Below, in pieces: positions 56,054 through 64,000 of a stretch of DNA of 64,000 nt. Origin of the DNA: Methylophilaceae bacterium LSUCC0665. GTDB taxonomy: Bacteria; Pseudomonadota; Gammaproteobacteria; Burkholderiales; Methylophilaceae. The position numbers and the translations under genes were made by a program. Below the pieces are notes generated by a model. It made no database searches. It saw nothing but the letters and a program-made list of their open reading frames with translations, and had not been told where the DNA came from. Each line of letters opens with the position of its first letter. The stretch's first letter is position 1. The stretch spans positions 558,001 to 622,000 of the forward strand of contig CP103437.1 of assembly GCA_024919215.1 (NCBI GenBank). Reading direction: 5' to 3'.

Positions 56054-57161
56054 AGTTAAAGCCAATTATATTTTTTTTATTATGTCCTTTAATAAAGTTT
56101 TGATATGGGTTTAAATAATTTAAAAATTTAGCATCAAGCTCATCAAGGTCGCCAGTCAGTATTTTTACTATAATCCTTGAAGCAAGCGGAGCTAAGGTAA
56201 AACCTTTGGAGCCATAAAAGCTATTTATTAAGATATTATCTCTCCAAATAAATTCCATTCCATTAGGACTTTGCTTTACTTCTTTTAGCGCTTTACCTAC
56301 GTATGGTATTCTCTGTTTTGTTGTATAACGGTTCCCAGTCCATATTTGTTTTTTTGCATTTTGAATCTTTGATATATCATCGAACCAGTCTATCTTTTTT
56401 TCAAGAGACTTTTTCTCTTCATCCTCATCTATATCCTGAATATCTTTATTTTTATGGTAACTTGACCCACATGTAAAATTTTTATCATCAAAAATTATAT
56501 ATCCGTCTTGTGATAAATTGACCTTTTCTGATGATTGATAATTTCCTTGTAGGATTGATCCAGAGTAGTGCTCACAAGTAATTTTGTGGCCTAATAAATT
56601 ATTTATACTTTGAGGGTTACATAAGATAACGACATCATGATCGGCAATGATTTTTCCATTAACATCAATCAACCGATATCCTGAAGATTTTGATTGGATT
56701 TGTTTTATTTCAATTTCAGATTTGTTTATTTCTAGGCTGAGAAGTCTTTCAGTATTAACCCAGCCAGCTGTCTTGTGAAAGATTGCATTTTGCTCACTCT
56801 TATGGCACATGACACTGATTTCTTCGGAAAGGAACGGGTTGTTTTGAACTGTTTTTTTTACTCTTTCATTCAAGTCTTCATTGTTAATAAAACGATAGAG
56901 TCCAGGAAAGGCGAAGGAGGTTCTGTCTAAATATTTGGTATAAAATTCTTTGGCATACCTGATTGCATGAAAATGCAGTAAGTTGAGATTATATGAGGCA
57001 ATGCCATATTTTGGATTAAGTGAAGCGTAGGGAGGTGAATTCTGTGGGTATTGTTTATCATCACTATATAATGCAAAGTCAAATCCAGATTCTTTAAGTG
57101 CAACTGCCGAACATATTCCTGCGATACCGCCACCAATTATTCCAATATTCAAATCAGCCAT
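56046..57161 (-). CDS. Stand-alone MnmC2-like FAD-dependent oxidase
   Basis: 371 residues with an N-terminal FAD-binding motif GIIGGGIAGICSAVAL at 7-22 and a C terminus (YGSKGFTLAPLASRII, then LNPYQNFIKGH) strongly like the oxidase half of E. coli MnmC, which trims carboxymethylaminomethyl-uridine at tRNA position 34. The methyltransferase half (MnmC1) is not fused and not adjacent. A tRNA wobble role is therefore likely but a different amine substrate is possible. It overlaps the kinase-like gene by 13 bp and the GT41 gene by 8 bp. Confidence 0.85.
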   Translation of the reverse strand: MADLNIGIIGGGIAGICSAVALKESGFDFALYSDDKQYPQNSPPYASLNPKYGIASYNLNLLHFHAIRYAKEFYTKYLDRTSFAFPGLYRFINNEDLNERVKKTVQNNPFLSEEISVMCHKSEQNAIFHKTAGWVNTERLLSLEINKSEIEIKQIQSKSSGYRLIDVNGKIIADHDVVILCNPQSINNLLGHKITCEHYSGSILQGNYQSSEKVNLSQDGYIIFDDKNFTCGSSYHKNKDIQDIDEDEEKKSLEKKIDWFDDISKIQNAKKQIWTGNRYTTKQRIPYVGKALKEVKQSPNGMEFIWRDNILINSFYGSKGFTLAPLASRIIVKILTGDLDELDAKFLNYLNPYQNFIKGHNKKNIIGFNYA

Positions 57162-57862
57162 AACAAAACAACCAGCAATATTGTGGCGCCAAGAGTTTTT
57201 TTAAAATATTTATATTTAATTTTGCTAAATATTGTTAAATAAAGCTGAAATCGAATCCTCTCAAAAGAGTTAAATTTGCTTGAATTCATGTATTCACTTA
57301 TAAGATTTTTATAATTTATCAAGCCGAAATTTTTAATGTCATCTTGGTACTTAATCATTCTTCTAAATGCACGTGCTCTTGTAAAAACAAACAATGGCCA
57401 TGGGTAGAAGTGAATTTTAGCAATATCTATGAGAAATAATTTTTTATTATGAAGCAATATATTACCTAGATGCATCGCTCTAAAATAGATGCCTTTTTTA
57501 TGGATGTTGGAAATATAATTAGCCAGGTCGGTTATCATATCCATTGTAATTTTATGACTCAAATCGCGATATGTTGTACCGGGAATGTATTTGTATGAGA
57601 CACCGGATAATCTTCTGTTGTATTGAAAAACTAATTCATTAGTAATTTCAATTGATGGGATGTCATATTTTTTTAATTTGAGCGAATTCTTAATGATACG
57701 ACTGGCGTAAGTATTGAAAAAACCACTGGATATTAATCCTCTTACGTTAAAAATTTTAATTATTGCGTTTTTTTTATGAAAGGTCTTTCGGTGACCTAAA
57801 TCATCGGCTTTCTCAATATATTTATTAAATTCCGCATCATTTTTAAAGAAGATCTTTTTCAT
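57149..57862 (-). CDS. InaA/WaaP-like lipopolysaccharide kinase-family protein
   Basis: 237 residues of a small protein-kinase-like fold: YKYIPGTTYRDLSHKI (hinge region), FRAMHLGNILL (catalytic loop) and FLIDIAKIHFYP (metal-binding DFG-like site). Relatives phosphorylate heptose or Kdo of lipopolysaccharide. The catalytic-loop aspartate of the usual RDLHLGN form is replaced (RAMHLGN), so activity is in doubt or uses another base. A hydrophobic C-terminal end (GATILLVVLLWLI) may anchor it to the membrane. It overlaps the methyltransferase gene by 20 bp. Confidence 0.75.
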   Translation of the reverse strand: MKKIFFKNDAEFNKYIEKADDLGHRKTFHKKNAIIKIFNVRGLISSGFFNTYASRIIKNSLKLKKYDIPSIEITNELVFQYNRRLSGVSYKYIPGTTYRDLSHKITMDMITDLANYISNIHKKGIYFRAMHLGNILLHNKKLFLIDIAKIHFYPWPLFVFTRARAFRRMIKYQDDIKNFGLINYKNLISEYMNSSKFNSFERIRFQLYLTIFSKIKYKYFKKTLGATILLVVLLWLI

Positions 57863-59048
57863 TTTGAGGTAAGCGGTTTAATGGTTTTGATAAAAGAATA
57901 TGGAAATCATTAATAGCTCTTTCTTGGAAGCCACCAGCACAATAAGAAAAATAATAGTTCCACATCTTCATGAATCTCTCGTCAAATCCAAGGCTCATAA
58001 TCTTTTTGCTATTCTTATTAAAAGATTTTTGCCAGAGCGTGAGCGTTTTCGCATAATGCACATTAATGTTTTCTAGATCAGAAATGATCAGGTCAGTATG
58101 TCTTGTAATAGTTGACTGGATAATATCAATTGACGGGATACATGACCCTGGAAAGATATATTTTTGGATAAAATCTACAGTTTTGACGGCTTCGTTGTAT
58201 CTTTGATCACGAATGGTAATTGCTTGAATTAATCCCATACCAGTCGGTTTCAGAAGAGAGCTTACCTGTTTAAAATATTCAGGGTAATAATGATGTCCAA
58301 CAGCTTCTATCATTTCAATGGATACCAACTTATCAAACTGGCCGCTGAGATGTCTATAGTCTTTAAAGAGTAAGTTAATTTGTTTTGTTAACCTTTTTTT
58401 CTTAATTAACTCTTTGGCGAAATTATATTGCTGCCTTGATATGGTTGTTGTAGTTACCCTACAGCCATACTTTTCAGCTGCATATATCGCAAAACCAGCC
58501 CAGCCAGTTCCTATCTCGATGATATGATCAGTTCTTTTGAGTTGAAGTTTTTTGCAGATAATATCCAGTTTATTTAAGGATGCGTGGTGCAGTGATTGAG
58601 ATTTATTTTTAAAGATAGCTGATGAATACATCATTGTTTCATCTAAAAATAATTTAAAAAAATCATTACTCAAATCATAATGTGCTGAAATATTTCTCTG
58701 GCTATTTTTTATAGAGTTTTTATTAAGATAATGAATTAACTTAAAGAGTGGCTTGATAAGAAAGTTAAATTTTGTTTCTAATTTTTCTGTTAATTCTTGA
58801 TTTACAGCAAAAACACGAATGACATTAGTTAAATTTGGACTACTCCAGTATCCATTCATGTAAGCCTCACTCGCACCGATGGATCCGCCAAAAACTATGT
58901 ACTTATAAAAGGCTTGATCTTCTACAGTGATTTCAGCCTTTAGAGATTCTCTATTTGAGCCAAAAACATGCTTTTGTTGGCCATCCAGAATCACCAAATT
59001 TGCATGTTTCAAGAGTTTGAGATTCGAAAAAAGAAGTTTTTTTAGCAT
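57843..59048 (-). CDS. cfa: Cyclopropane-fatty-acid synthase-family methyltransferase
   Basis: Transfers a methyl(ene) group from SAM to a double bond in membrane phospholipid acyl chains. The CFA domain begins near SAHYDLSNDFFKLFLDETMMYSSA; the SAM motif is IIEIGTGWAGFAIYAA; SIEMIEAVGHHYYPEYF, FIQKYIFPGSCIPS and the C-terminal YYFSYCAGGFQERAI are family marks. Start set at ATG 59048 (401 residues), two bases after the DUF1365 stop; the frame extends to a TTG at 59093. Next to DUF1365 and an FAD oxidoreductase, a grouping known from other Proteobacteria, it may make methyl-branched or further-modified chains, not simple cyclopropanes. Confidence 0.92.
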   Translation of the reverse strand: MLKKLLFSNLKLLKHANLVILDGQQKHVFGSNRESLKAEITVEDQAFYKYIVFGGSIGASEAYMNGYWSSPNLTNVIRVFAVNQELTEKLETKFNFLIKPLFKLIHYLNKNSIKNSQRNISAHYDLSNDFFKLFLDETMMYSSAIFKNKSQSLHHASLNKLDIICKKLQLKRTDHIIEIGTGWAGFAIYAAEKYGCRVTTTTISRQQYNFAKELIKKKRLTKQINLLFKDYRHLSGQFDKLVSIEMIEAVGHHYYPEYFKQVSSLLKPTGMGLIQAITIRDQRYNEAVKTVDFIQKYIFPGSCIPSIDIIQSTITRHTDLIISDLENINVHYAKTLTLWQKSFNKNSKKIMSLGFDERFMKMWNYYFSYCAGGFQERAINDFHILLSKPLNRLPQNEKDLL

Positions 59049-59050
59049 AT

Positions 59051-59779
59051 TTATTTTGACGGGTGGGAATAGAATGGTGTTCTCTTCAACCAAAGTTTAA
59101 ACGCATTCCAATAAATCTTAAAAATGGTCTCAAGTGGAGATAGGGGATATTTAAACATATATGTAGCTAAACTAAATCCTGTAATCGATCTTCTTTTTAA
59201 TTTAAGAGTAGCATTAAATATTTTTTCACTATTGAGATTGTTGTTCATACTTATAACGATAACATCATTTGGTTTTGTAAATTGCCAGCTATATTTTATT
59301 TGCATAGGCATGAAAGGGGATATATGAAATTCCTTATCAAAGTTAAATGTATAGGTTATATCTTCTTGGTCGCATGGATGGATATATGCGAATCTTTCAT
59401 TCCAAGGCGTGTTATTGATGTCAGATATAATGGCCCTTAGGATAGAATCCTTGTAACAATAATAAAAACTGACAGGGTTGTAACACACACCAAACACACG
59501 AGGGGTTGTCAGTATAAAAATTTTGTTTATCCCCTTAATCTTTTTAGTTGCCAAAAAGTCAATTAAGTCCTTTTTTAAGTGCCTTGATTTGCGAAAATAG
59601 TCTTTTTGTCTAAAGCAAATAATATTTGGACGATCAAAACTCCAGAGAAATGAACGCCGAAAAGTTGAGTTGACCTGATCAAGGTCAAGCATTAGCATCG
59701 AATACCTGTATGAGAATTTATTTTTTGTTGGCGCAATTCTATTGTGAGTGACCACGCCACTATAAATTCCCTGGTTCAA
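59051..59779 (-). CDS. DUF1365 family protein
   Basis: 242 residues with the DUF1365 pattern: [21 protein letters not shown] at the start, then [13 protein letters not shown] and a late [20 protein letters not shown]. No reaction is established that I can name; the family co-occurs with CFA-type methyltransferases and FAD amine-oxidase-like proteins, as here. First codon is TTG in a TTGA overlap with the upstream stop. That is unusual but the family N terminus begins directly after it, so it is likely right. Confidence 0.88.
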   Translation of the reverse strand: MNQGIYSGVVTHNRIAPTKNKFSYRYSMLMLDLDQVNSTFRRSFLWSFDRPNIICFRQKDYFRKSRHLKKDLIDFLATKKIKGINKIFILTTPRVFGVCYNPVSFYYCYKDSILRAIISDINNTPWNERFAYIHPCDQEDITYTFNFDKEFHISPFMPMQIKYSWQFTKPNDVIVISMNNNLNSEKIFNATLKLKRRSITGFSLATYMFKYPLSPLETIFKIYWNAFKLWLKRTPFYSHPSK

Positions 59780-61023
59780 TTATTTACCCCGCTAAATTTT
59801 ATGGCATTCAACGCACTAACAACTCCATCCTCATGGAAACCATTTCCCCAGTAAGCTCCTGCAAAGGCAAAGTAGCCATTACATAATAACTTCTGCTTCT
59901 TTTGAGCTGCAAAAGTGTTTAGGTTAAATGTGGGGTGCTCATATGTTATTTTTTTTAAAATCTTTTTGTTGTTTATTTTATTATCAATATTCAAGCTCAC
60001 CATTAAATCTGATTTTGTTTTGATGCTTTGCAAAATATTCATGTTGTAAGTCACCGTGACATCGCTAATAAGCTTCTTATCAACATGATAATTCCATGCC
60101 GCCCATGCTCTTTTATTCTTTGGCATGAGTGATGAATCTCGGTGTAATAAAGCACTATTTTTTGCATAAGCAAATTGCCCAAGAATCTTTTTTTGTATGG
60201 ATGTTGGCTTTTTGATTAATTTAAGCGCTTGGTCGGCATGACAGGCAAAAAAAACATGGTCGAATGAATAATTTTTCTTCTTTGTTTGAACAATACATTT
60301 CTTTCCATTCTTAATAATAGATTGGATATTTGCATTTAGAATAATTGAACCGTTTAGTTTTTTTATTATTTGATCCACGTACGTCTTAGACCCATTTTTT
60401 ATGGTAAGCCATTGGGGGCGGTCGTTGATATTAATCATGCCATGATTATTTAAAAACCTTAAAAAAAATAGTAAGGAAAATTTTTTCACATCTTTAAAGC
60501 TGGAAGACCAAATGGCTGAGGTCATGGGTAATAAATAGTTGGTCATAAAATAATTTGAAAAGTTATAAGTGCTTAAAAACTCTTCGATAGTGATATTTTT
60601 GATTTGAGAGGCAGGCGTTTTGAGTAACTTTTTACCTAATCGATTAAATTTCAATATCTCCCATATCATTATCCAGAATCTAATATTAAAAATATTTTTT
60701 CTTTGACTGAATAGCGTATTAAAGTTATTGCCATTATATTCAAGCCCATTTAATTTAGATTGAACGCTAAAACTCATTGAGGATTTTTGAAATGGGACAT
60801 CAAGCTCTTTAATTAATTTTAAAAAATTGGGGTATGTTTTCTTATTAAAAACAATAAAACCAGAATCAACGTTAATTTTTTTATTGTTTATTTTTATAGA
60901 GTGAGTGTGCGTATGTCCACCAACTCGATTATCTTTTTCAAAAAGCGTGATTTGGTGTTTTTTGCCAAGATAATGGGCTAGAGTAAGACCTGAAATACCT
61001 GACCCTACTACTGCTATTTTCAT
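59776..61023 (-). CDS. FAD-dependent amine-oxidase-like protein of lipid cluster
   Basis: 415 residues. The N-terminal dinucleotide motif [15 protein letters not shown] (5-19) is followed by [15 protein letters not shown], the pattern of NAD/FAD amine-oxidase-like proteins related to carotene desaturases and cyclopropane-cluster oxidoreductases. C-terminal [22 protein letters not shown] closes the FAD site. In this setting it probably desaturates or oxidises a modified acyl chain, which is inference from its neighbours. Its ATG overlaps the desaturase stop. Confidence 0.88.
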   Translation of the reverse strand: MKIAVVGSGISGLTLAHYLGKKHQITLFEKDNRVGGHTHTHSIKINNKKINVDSGFIVFNKKTYPNFLKLIKELDVPFQKSSMSFSVQSKLNGLEYNGNNFNTLFSQRKNIFNIRFWIMIWEILKFNRLGKKLLKTPASQIKNITIEEFLSTYNFSNYFMTNYLLPMTSAIWSSSFKDVKKFSLLFFLRFLNNHGMININDRPQWLTIKNGSKTYVDQIIKKLNGSIILNANIQSIIKNGKKCIVQTKKKNYSFDHVFFACHADQALKLIKKPTSIQKKILGQFAYAKNSALLHRDSSLMPKNKRAWAAWNYHVDKKLISDVTVTYNMNILQSIKTKSDLMVSLNIDNKINNKKILKKITYEHPTFNLNTFAAQKKQKLLCNGYFAFAGAYWGNGFHEDGVVSALNAIKFSGVNN

Positions 61024-61934
61024 TAGTTATGTTTTTGTCTAATTGCTTTACTAACTGTTCTTAAATTATAAACAATTCCTACAAAGGATAGACATCTAAG
61101 CACATAGTAAGTTAAATCTATTTCCCACCAATAAAACCCTTGTCTAATTGATCCAGGATAATGATGATGATTGTTATGCCAACCTTCGCCGAAAGTGAAT
61201 AGGGCAACAAAAAAATTATTTTTACTTTCTTCTTTTGTATTGTATCGCTGTGTCCCCCATAGGTGGGCGATGGAATTGACAGCAAATGTGCAATGATAAA
61301 CGAGGATTGTTGATACACAGAAGCCCCAGATAACCATATGCAAACCACTGATACTTGAAGTTAGCGATAAATATTCTCCAATGAGGAATAAGGATAAAAG
61401 TAATAGGACAGGGGGTAGCCAATCAAAGCGATCAATTAAAACCAATTCTTTAAATTTGATTAAGTCACGAACAACTTTGCGATCAGTTAAATAGTTCTTC
61501 TTAGCCAAGAACCAACCCATGTGGCTCCATAAAAAGTGATGTGTATGAGGTGAATGATGGTCATTGTGCTTATCTGAATTTAAGTGATGTCGGCGGTGAT
61601 GAGATGACCACCAAATTGGACCTCGTTGCGCTGCTGTAGAACCAATGAAGGCAAAAATGAATTGCATGAATCTAGATGTTTTGAATGTTTTGTGAGAAAA
61701 ATAACGATGATAAAACCCGGTAATAGCAAACATACGAATGACAAATAAAACCAAAGCAACCCAGACTAAAAACCATTCAAAATGAGTCCATAAGGCACCT
61801 AAAGCACCGATATGTATCAGAATGAAGGGGACAACCCTAAACCAGTCAATTGAGTCACCATCAATATTCTTTTGTTTTTGATAGTATTTCTCAGCGTAAT
61901 TATTATCGAAAATTTTTAATATGAAATGTTTCAT
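61023..61934 (-). CDS. Membrane acyl-CoA/acyl-lipid desaturase
   Basis: 303-residue di-iron desaturase of the delta-9 stearoyl type. The three histidine boxes are complete: HRYFSH at 76-81, HHRRHH at 112-117 and HNNHH at 253-257. Hydrophobic blocks between them give about four membrane spans. It introduces a double bond using oxygen and an electron donor, and so could supply the substrate for the CFA-type methyltransferase three genes downstream. It begins directly after the lipocalin stop. Confidence 0.93.
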   Translation of the reverse strand: MKHFILKIFDNNYAEKYYQKQKNIDGDSIDWFRVVPFILIHIGALGALWTHFEWFLVWVALVLFVIRMFAITGFYHRYFSHKTFKTSRFMQFIFAFIGSTAAQRGPIWWSSHHRRHHLNSDKHNDHHSPHTHHFLWSHMGWFLAKKNYLTDRKVVRDLIKFKELVLIDRFDWLPPVLLLLSLFLIGEYLSLTSSISGLHMVIWGFCVSTILVYHCTFAVNSIAHLWGTQRYNTKEESKNNFFVALFTFGEGWHNNHHHYPGSIRQGFYWWEIDLTYYVLRCLSFVGIVYNLRTVSKAIRQKHN

Positions 61935-62453
61935 TTAGTTATGAGGGACAAAACGTAACAAGTTTTTATCATAACCTAGTTCTGTGGTTTTTTTATAAAT
62001 CCATTGTTTTTTTTCTGTCGATAATTCACTTGATCTTGACATAAACCATAGGTAATCTCTTTTATCTCTAGCTACAATTGTATTCTCATAACCTTCATCA
62101 ATATAGGCAATGATATATTGTGCCTTTATAGGCCATATAAATTGCATCCCCCAAACGGCGTTATTTGTTTCTGGAATAACAAATCCTTTTGGTTTGTAGA
62201 TTTTTTTTGGACCATCTAAGGCACCTTTATTAAAAGTAAAAGTAGTTTCAATCACCTGATCTATTTTATTAAATGAGTAACTCTCGACAGCATTAAACGC
62301 ATTTTTTTCGATCAGCGCTGGGATGTGAGCCAATACGTACCAATCACCCATAAAATTATCTAATGAAATCTTTTCTACAGGCTCAATTTTTGGAAGATTG
62401 CTTGTTGCACAACCAGAGATTAGTATCATTAATAAAAGAACAATTTTTTTCAT
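61935..62453 (-). CDS. blc: Bacterial lipocalin (Blc-like) outer-membrane lipoprotein
   Basis: 172 residues. The lipobox ISGC gives lipidated C15. The lipocalin GxW motif is GDWYVLAHIP near 35, with YLWFMSRS and the final LGYDKNLLRFVP typical of Blc. Blc binds fatty acids or lysophospholipids and is linked to membrane maintenance. It overlaps the transporter gene by 4 bp and abuts the desaturase, so it belongs to the lipid-modification group. Confidence 0.92.
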   Translation of the reverse strand: MKKIVLLLMILISGCATSNLPKIEPVEKISLDNFMGDWYVLAHIPALIEKNAFNAVESYSFNKIDQVIETTFTFNKGALDGPKKIYKPKGFVIPETNNAVWGMQFIWPIKAQYIIAYIDEGYENTIVARDKRDYLWFMSRSSELSTEKKQWIYKKTTELGYDKNLLRFVPHN

Positions 62454-63781
62454 AATAACTTTCGTAAATAAGGTCTTAATATGACCAAAGTGATGGCACC
62501 CAAAAAAGTTAGGATGCTTATAAGTTTGAATAAGTTCAAATTCAAGCTTTGAACTAGTGACGGAAGCAGTCCTGCAAAATAGCTAGCAATGGCAAAGGTC
62601 AAAAACCATAAACCGATCATTAAAGATTGATTTTTTTTTGGTGCAACTTTTGTTACCATCGATAAGCTTGTTGGCGAGAGACACAGCTCTCCAACGGTAT
62701 GAAAAAAATAAATTAGGATAATCCACGCAAAGTGAATGTTTTCCATATTTTGGATGAGTGTCAGAATTAGAAACCCGACACTCATGAACATCAAACCAAA
62801 ACTCATTTTTTCGGGCGTATCTGTTTTAAAGTGTGAATCTACATAAAACCAGATTTTTGCGACAACAGCCCCTAAACATATAATAATTAGTGGGTTGATG
62901 GCAAGAAAAAAAGTTGTTGGTATAGTAAAATTCATAAAACTCTTATCTACTTTTGAGTCTGTAAAAAGTGTTAATGACCCACCAGCTTGCTCAAAACCTA
63001 CCCAGAAAATAATTGAAAATAGACCAAGGGTAAAAATGTAATATATTTTTTTTAAATCTTTTCTACTCAGCAAAAAAGATGTTTGCTTAACGAAAAATAA
63101 TATGACCAAAAGACAAAGTAAAATCACTAACCATATTGGCGAATAGATGAAGAAAAAAATTAAAGTTATATTAAGAAATAAAAAAGTTTTAATCTTTGTA
63201 TAATTTATTTGATTTTTCAAAATCTCAATTTGGTTAATTTTTAAACAAAATATGATTAAGCCAATAAGCATCCCTAAAGCAGCCATTAGAAAGCCTAAAT
63301 GCCAGCTGTAAAACTCTCCTATAAAGCCAATTACTAGCGGTGCTAAGAATGCACCAATATTTATCCCAATATAAAAATAACTAAACCCTTCATCTCTTAA
63401 TTTTTCTGGTTTTGATAAATACAAATTACCTAGCATGCTTGAAATATTCGGTTTAAAAAAACCATTCCCAGCAATCAAGAAGCCCAGTCCAATGAAAAAT
63501 AGAGGCTCGAATGCGAGCAAGGCATGTCCGACCATCATCAAGACCCCACCAATTAAAATAGCATTAATACTATTCGTGTATTTATCTGCAATATAGCCAC
63601 CTATAAGAGGGGTTAGATAGACCAATCCGGTATAGATGCCATAAATATGAAGCGCGTCGGTATCTGAGTAAGCCATTGCATTGACTAAATACAAAACCAG
63701 CAATGCACGCATTCCATAAAAACTAAATCTCTCCCACATTTCAGTGAAAAAAAGTGTCCGAAGCAATCTTGGATGTTTCAT
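62450..63781 (-). CDS. POT/PTR-family proton-dependent peptide transporter
   Basis: 443 residues with about 12 or more membrane spans. The N-terminal proton-coupling motif EMWERFSFYGMRALLVLYL (ExxERF type), PLIGGYIADKYTNSINAILIGG and FYIGINIGAFLAPLVIG are POT/PTR signatures. Members import di- and tripeptides. The membership of the lipid group is doubtful: it only leads the run and overlaps the lipocalin by 4 bp. It starts 4 bp after the glnD stop. Confidence 0.93.
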   Translation of the reverse strand: MKHPRLLRTLFFTEMWERFSFYGMRALLVLYLVNAMAYSDTDALHIYGIYTGLVYLTPLIGGYIADKYTNSINAILIGGVLMMVGHALLAFEPLFFIGLGFLIAGNGFFKPNISSMLGNLYLSKPEKLRDEGFSYFYIGINIGAFLAPLVIGFIGEFYSWHLGFLMAALGMLIGLIIFCLKINQIEILKNQINYTKIKTFLFLNITLIFFFIYSPIWLVILLCLLVILFFVKQTSFLLSRKDLKKIYYIFTLGLFSIIFWVGFEQAGGSLTLFTDSKVDKSFMNFTIPTTFFLAINPLIIICLGAVVAKIWFYVDSHFKTDTPEKMSFGLMFMSVGFLILTLIQNMENIHFAWIILIYFFHTVGELCLSPTSLSMVTKVAPKKNQSLMIGLWFLTFAIASYFAGLLPSLVQSLNLNLFKLISILTFLGAITLVILRPYLRKLL

Positions 63782-63785
63782 GCAG

Positions 63786-64000
63786 TTATTGAAGAAGGAT
63801 TAAAAGATCATTCTCAAATTTTTTAGGCTCAAACTGTGAATCACTGTTTTTGAAATCAAAATGATCCTCAACTCGTTCGCCCATGGTAGTAATTTTGGCA
63901 TTAGATAGATTGATATTGTATTTTTTTAATACAGCAGCAACCGATAATAATAATGCTTTCCTGTTCGAGGTTTTAATTTGCAGGTGGAATAGCCCATTAT
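63786..64000 (-). CDS. glnD: PII uridylyltransferase GlnD, C-terminal end only
   Basis: The last 71 codons of a minus-strand gene that continues past the window. The translated end is an ACT domain: NGLFHLQIKTSNRKALLLSV, then a helix and NAKITTMGERVEDHF, which matches the distinctive ARITTIGERVEDLF region of E. coli GlnD. The ACT domains sense glutamine and control uridylylation of PII. With glnE near 12 kb, both enzymes of the PII-glutamine synthetase cascade occur in this window. Confidence 0.88.
   Translation of the reverse strand, partial: NGLFHLQIKTSNRKALLLSVAAVLKKYNINLSNAKITTMGERVEDHFDFKNSDSQFEPKKFENDLLILLQ

Noticed and set aside
1-64000. CRISPR arrays, insertion sequences, prophage genes, toxin-antitoxin pairs
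   Set aside because: Looked for regularly spaced repeats, transposase or integrase motifs and paired small toxins; none was found by eye.

Overview
The window reads as a stretch of core chromosome from a small-genome, AT-rich betaproteobacterial methylotroph. It carries the ribulose monophosphate (RuMP) core, with 3-hexulose-6-phosphate synthase (hps), 6-phospho-3-hexuloisomerase (phi) and transaldolase side by side, plus glucose-6-phosphate isomerase and PEP synthase. Gene orders typical of Beta/Gammaproteobacteria are present: dnaX-ybaB-recR, tig-clpP-clpX-lon-ppiD-fabI, mltD-gloB-yafS-rnhA-dnaQ and rluC-HAD-Rieske-sppA. Spacers are very short and many genes overlap. Methylophilaceae of the marine OM43 type (HTCC2181-like) is the best guess; this is inference from content and layout, not from a database search.

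Layout: 0-5 kb holds the end of a phosphoglycolate phosphatase-like gene, recR-ybaB-dnaX, the SRP RNA, and a DUF779/aldehyde dehydrogenase pair. At 5.1-6.3 kb a tRNA-Ser(GGA) is followed by one glycosyltransferase gene enclosed by a 16-bp direct repeat of the tRNA 3' end, the footprint of a very small tRNA-targeted insertion. 6.4-8.2 kb has two orphan small proteins, a secreted nuclease and an exported glutathione peroxidase. 8.2-14 kb: ppsR-ppsA and, divergent from them, glnE. 14-18.2 kb: tal, hps, phi, pabB, phhB. 18.2-23.8 kb: a complete RND efflux system. 23.9-31.9 kb: tRNA-Leu, tig-clpPX-lon, tRNA-Val, tRNA-Asp, ppiD. 31.9-38.2 kb: fabI, a peptide-type ABC transporter lacking local ATPases, mltD, gloB. 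38.2-54.2 kb: housekeeping genes for nucleic-acid processing, tRNA modification (queD, queG, tsaE, miaA), cell wall (amiC), fluoride export (crcB), RNase E, and pgi.

54.2-63.8 kb is the most unusual part. Ten genes run on the minus strand with overlaps or almost no spacing, from a POT transporter through a lipocalin, acyl desaturase, FAD amine-oxidase-like protein, DUF1365, a CFA-type methyltransferase, an InaA/WaaP-like kinase, a stand-alone MnmC2-like FAD oxidase and a TPR/GT41 (O-GlcNAc-transferase-like) protein. The middle of this run looks like a membrane fatty-acid modification pathway. The tail has no obvious link to it. The window ends inside the ACT domain of glnD.

Start codons were moved downstream from the longest open frame for GT2, pabB, tig, dnaQ, the rluC-linked HAD gene, rne, queG, cfa and the GT41 gene, where a ribosome binding site, a terminator or the family N terminus favoured it. 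No CRISPR array, insertion sequence, integrase or prophage was seen.
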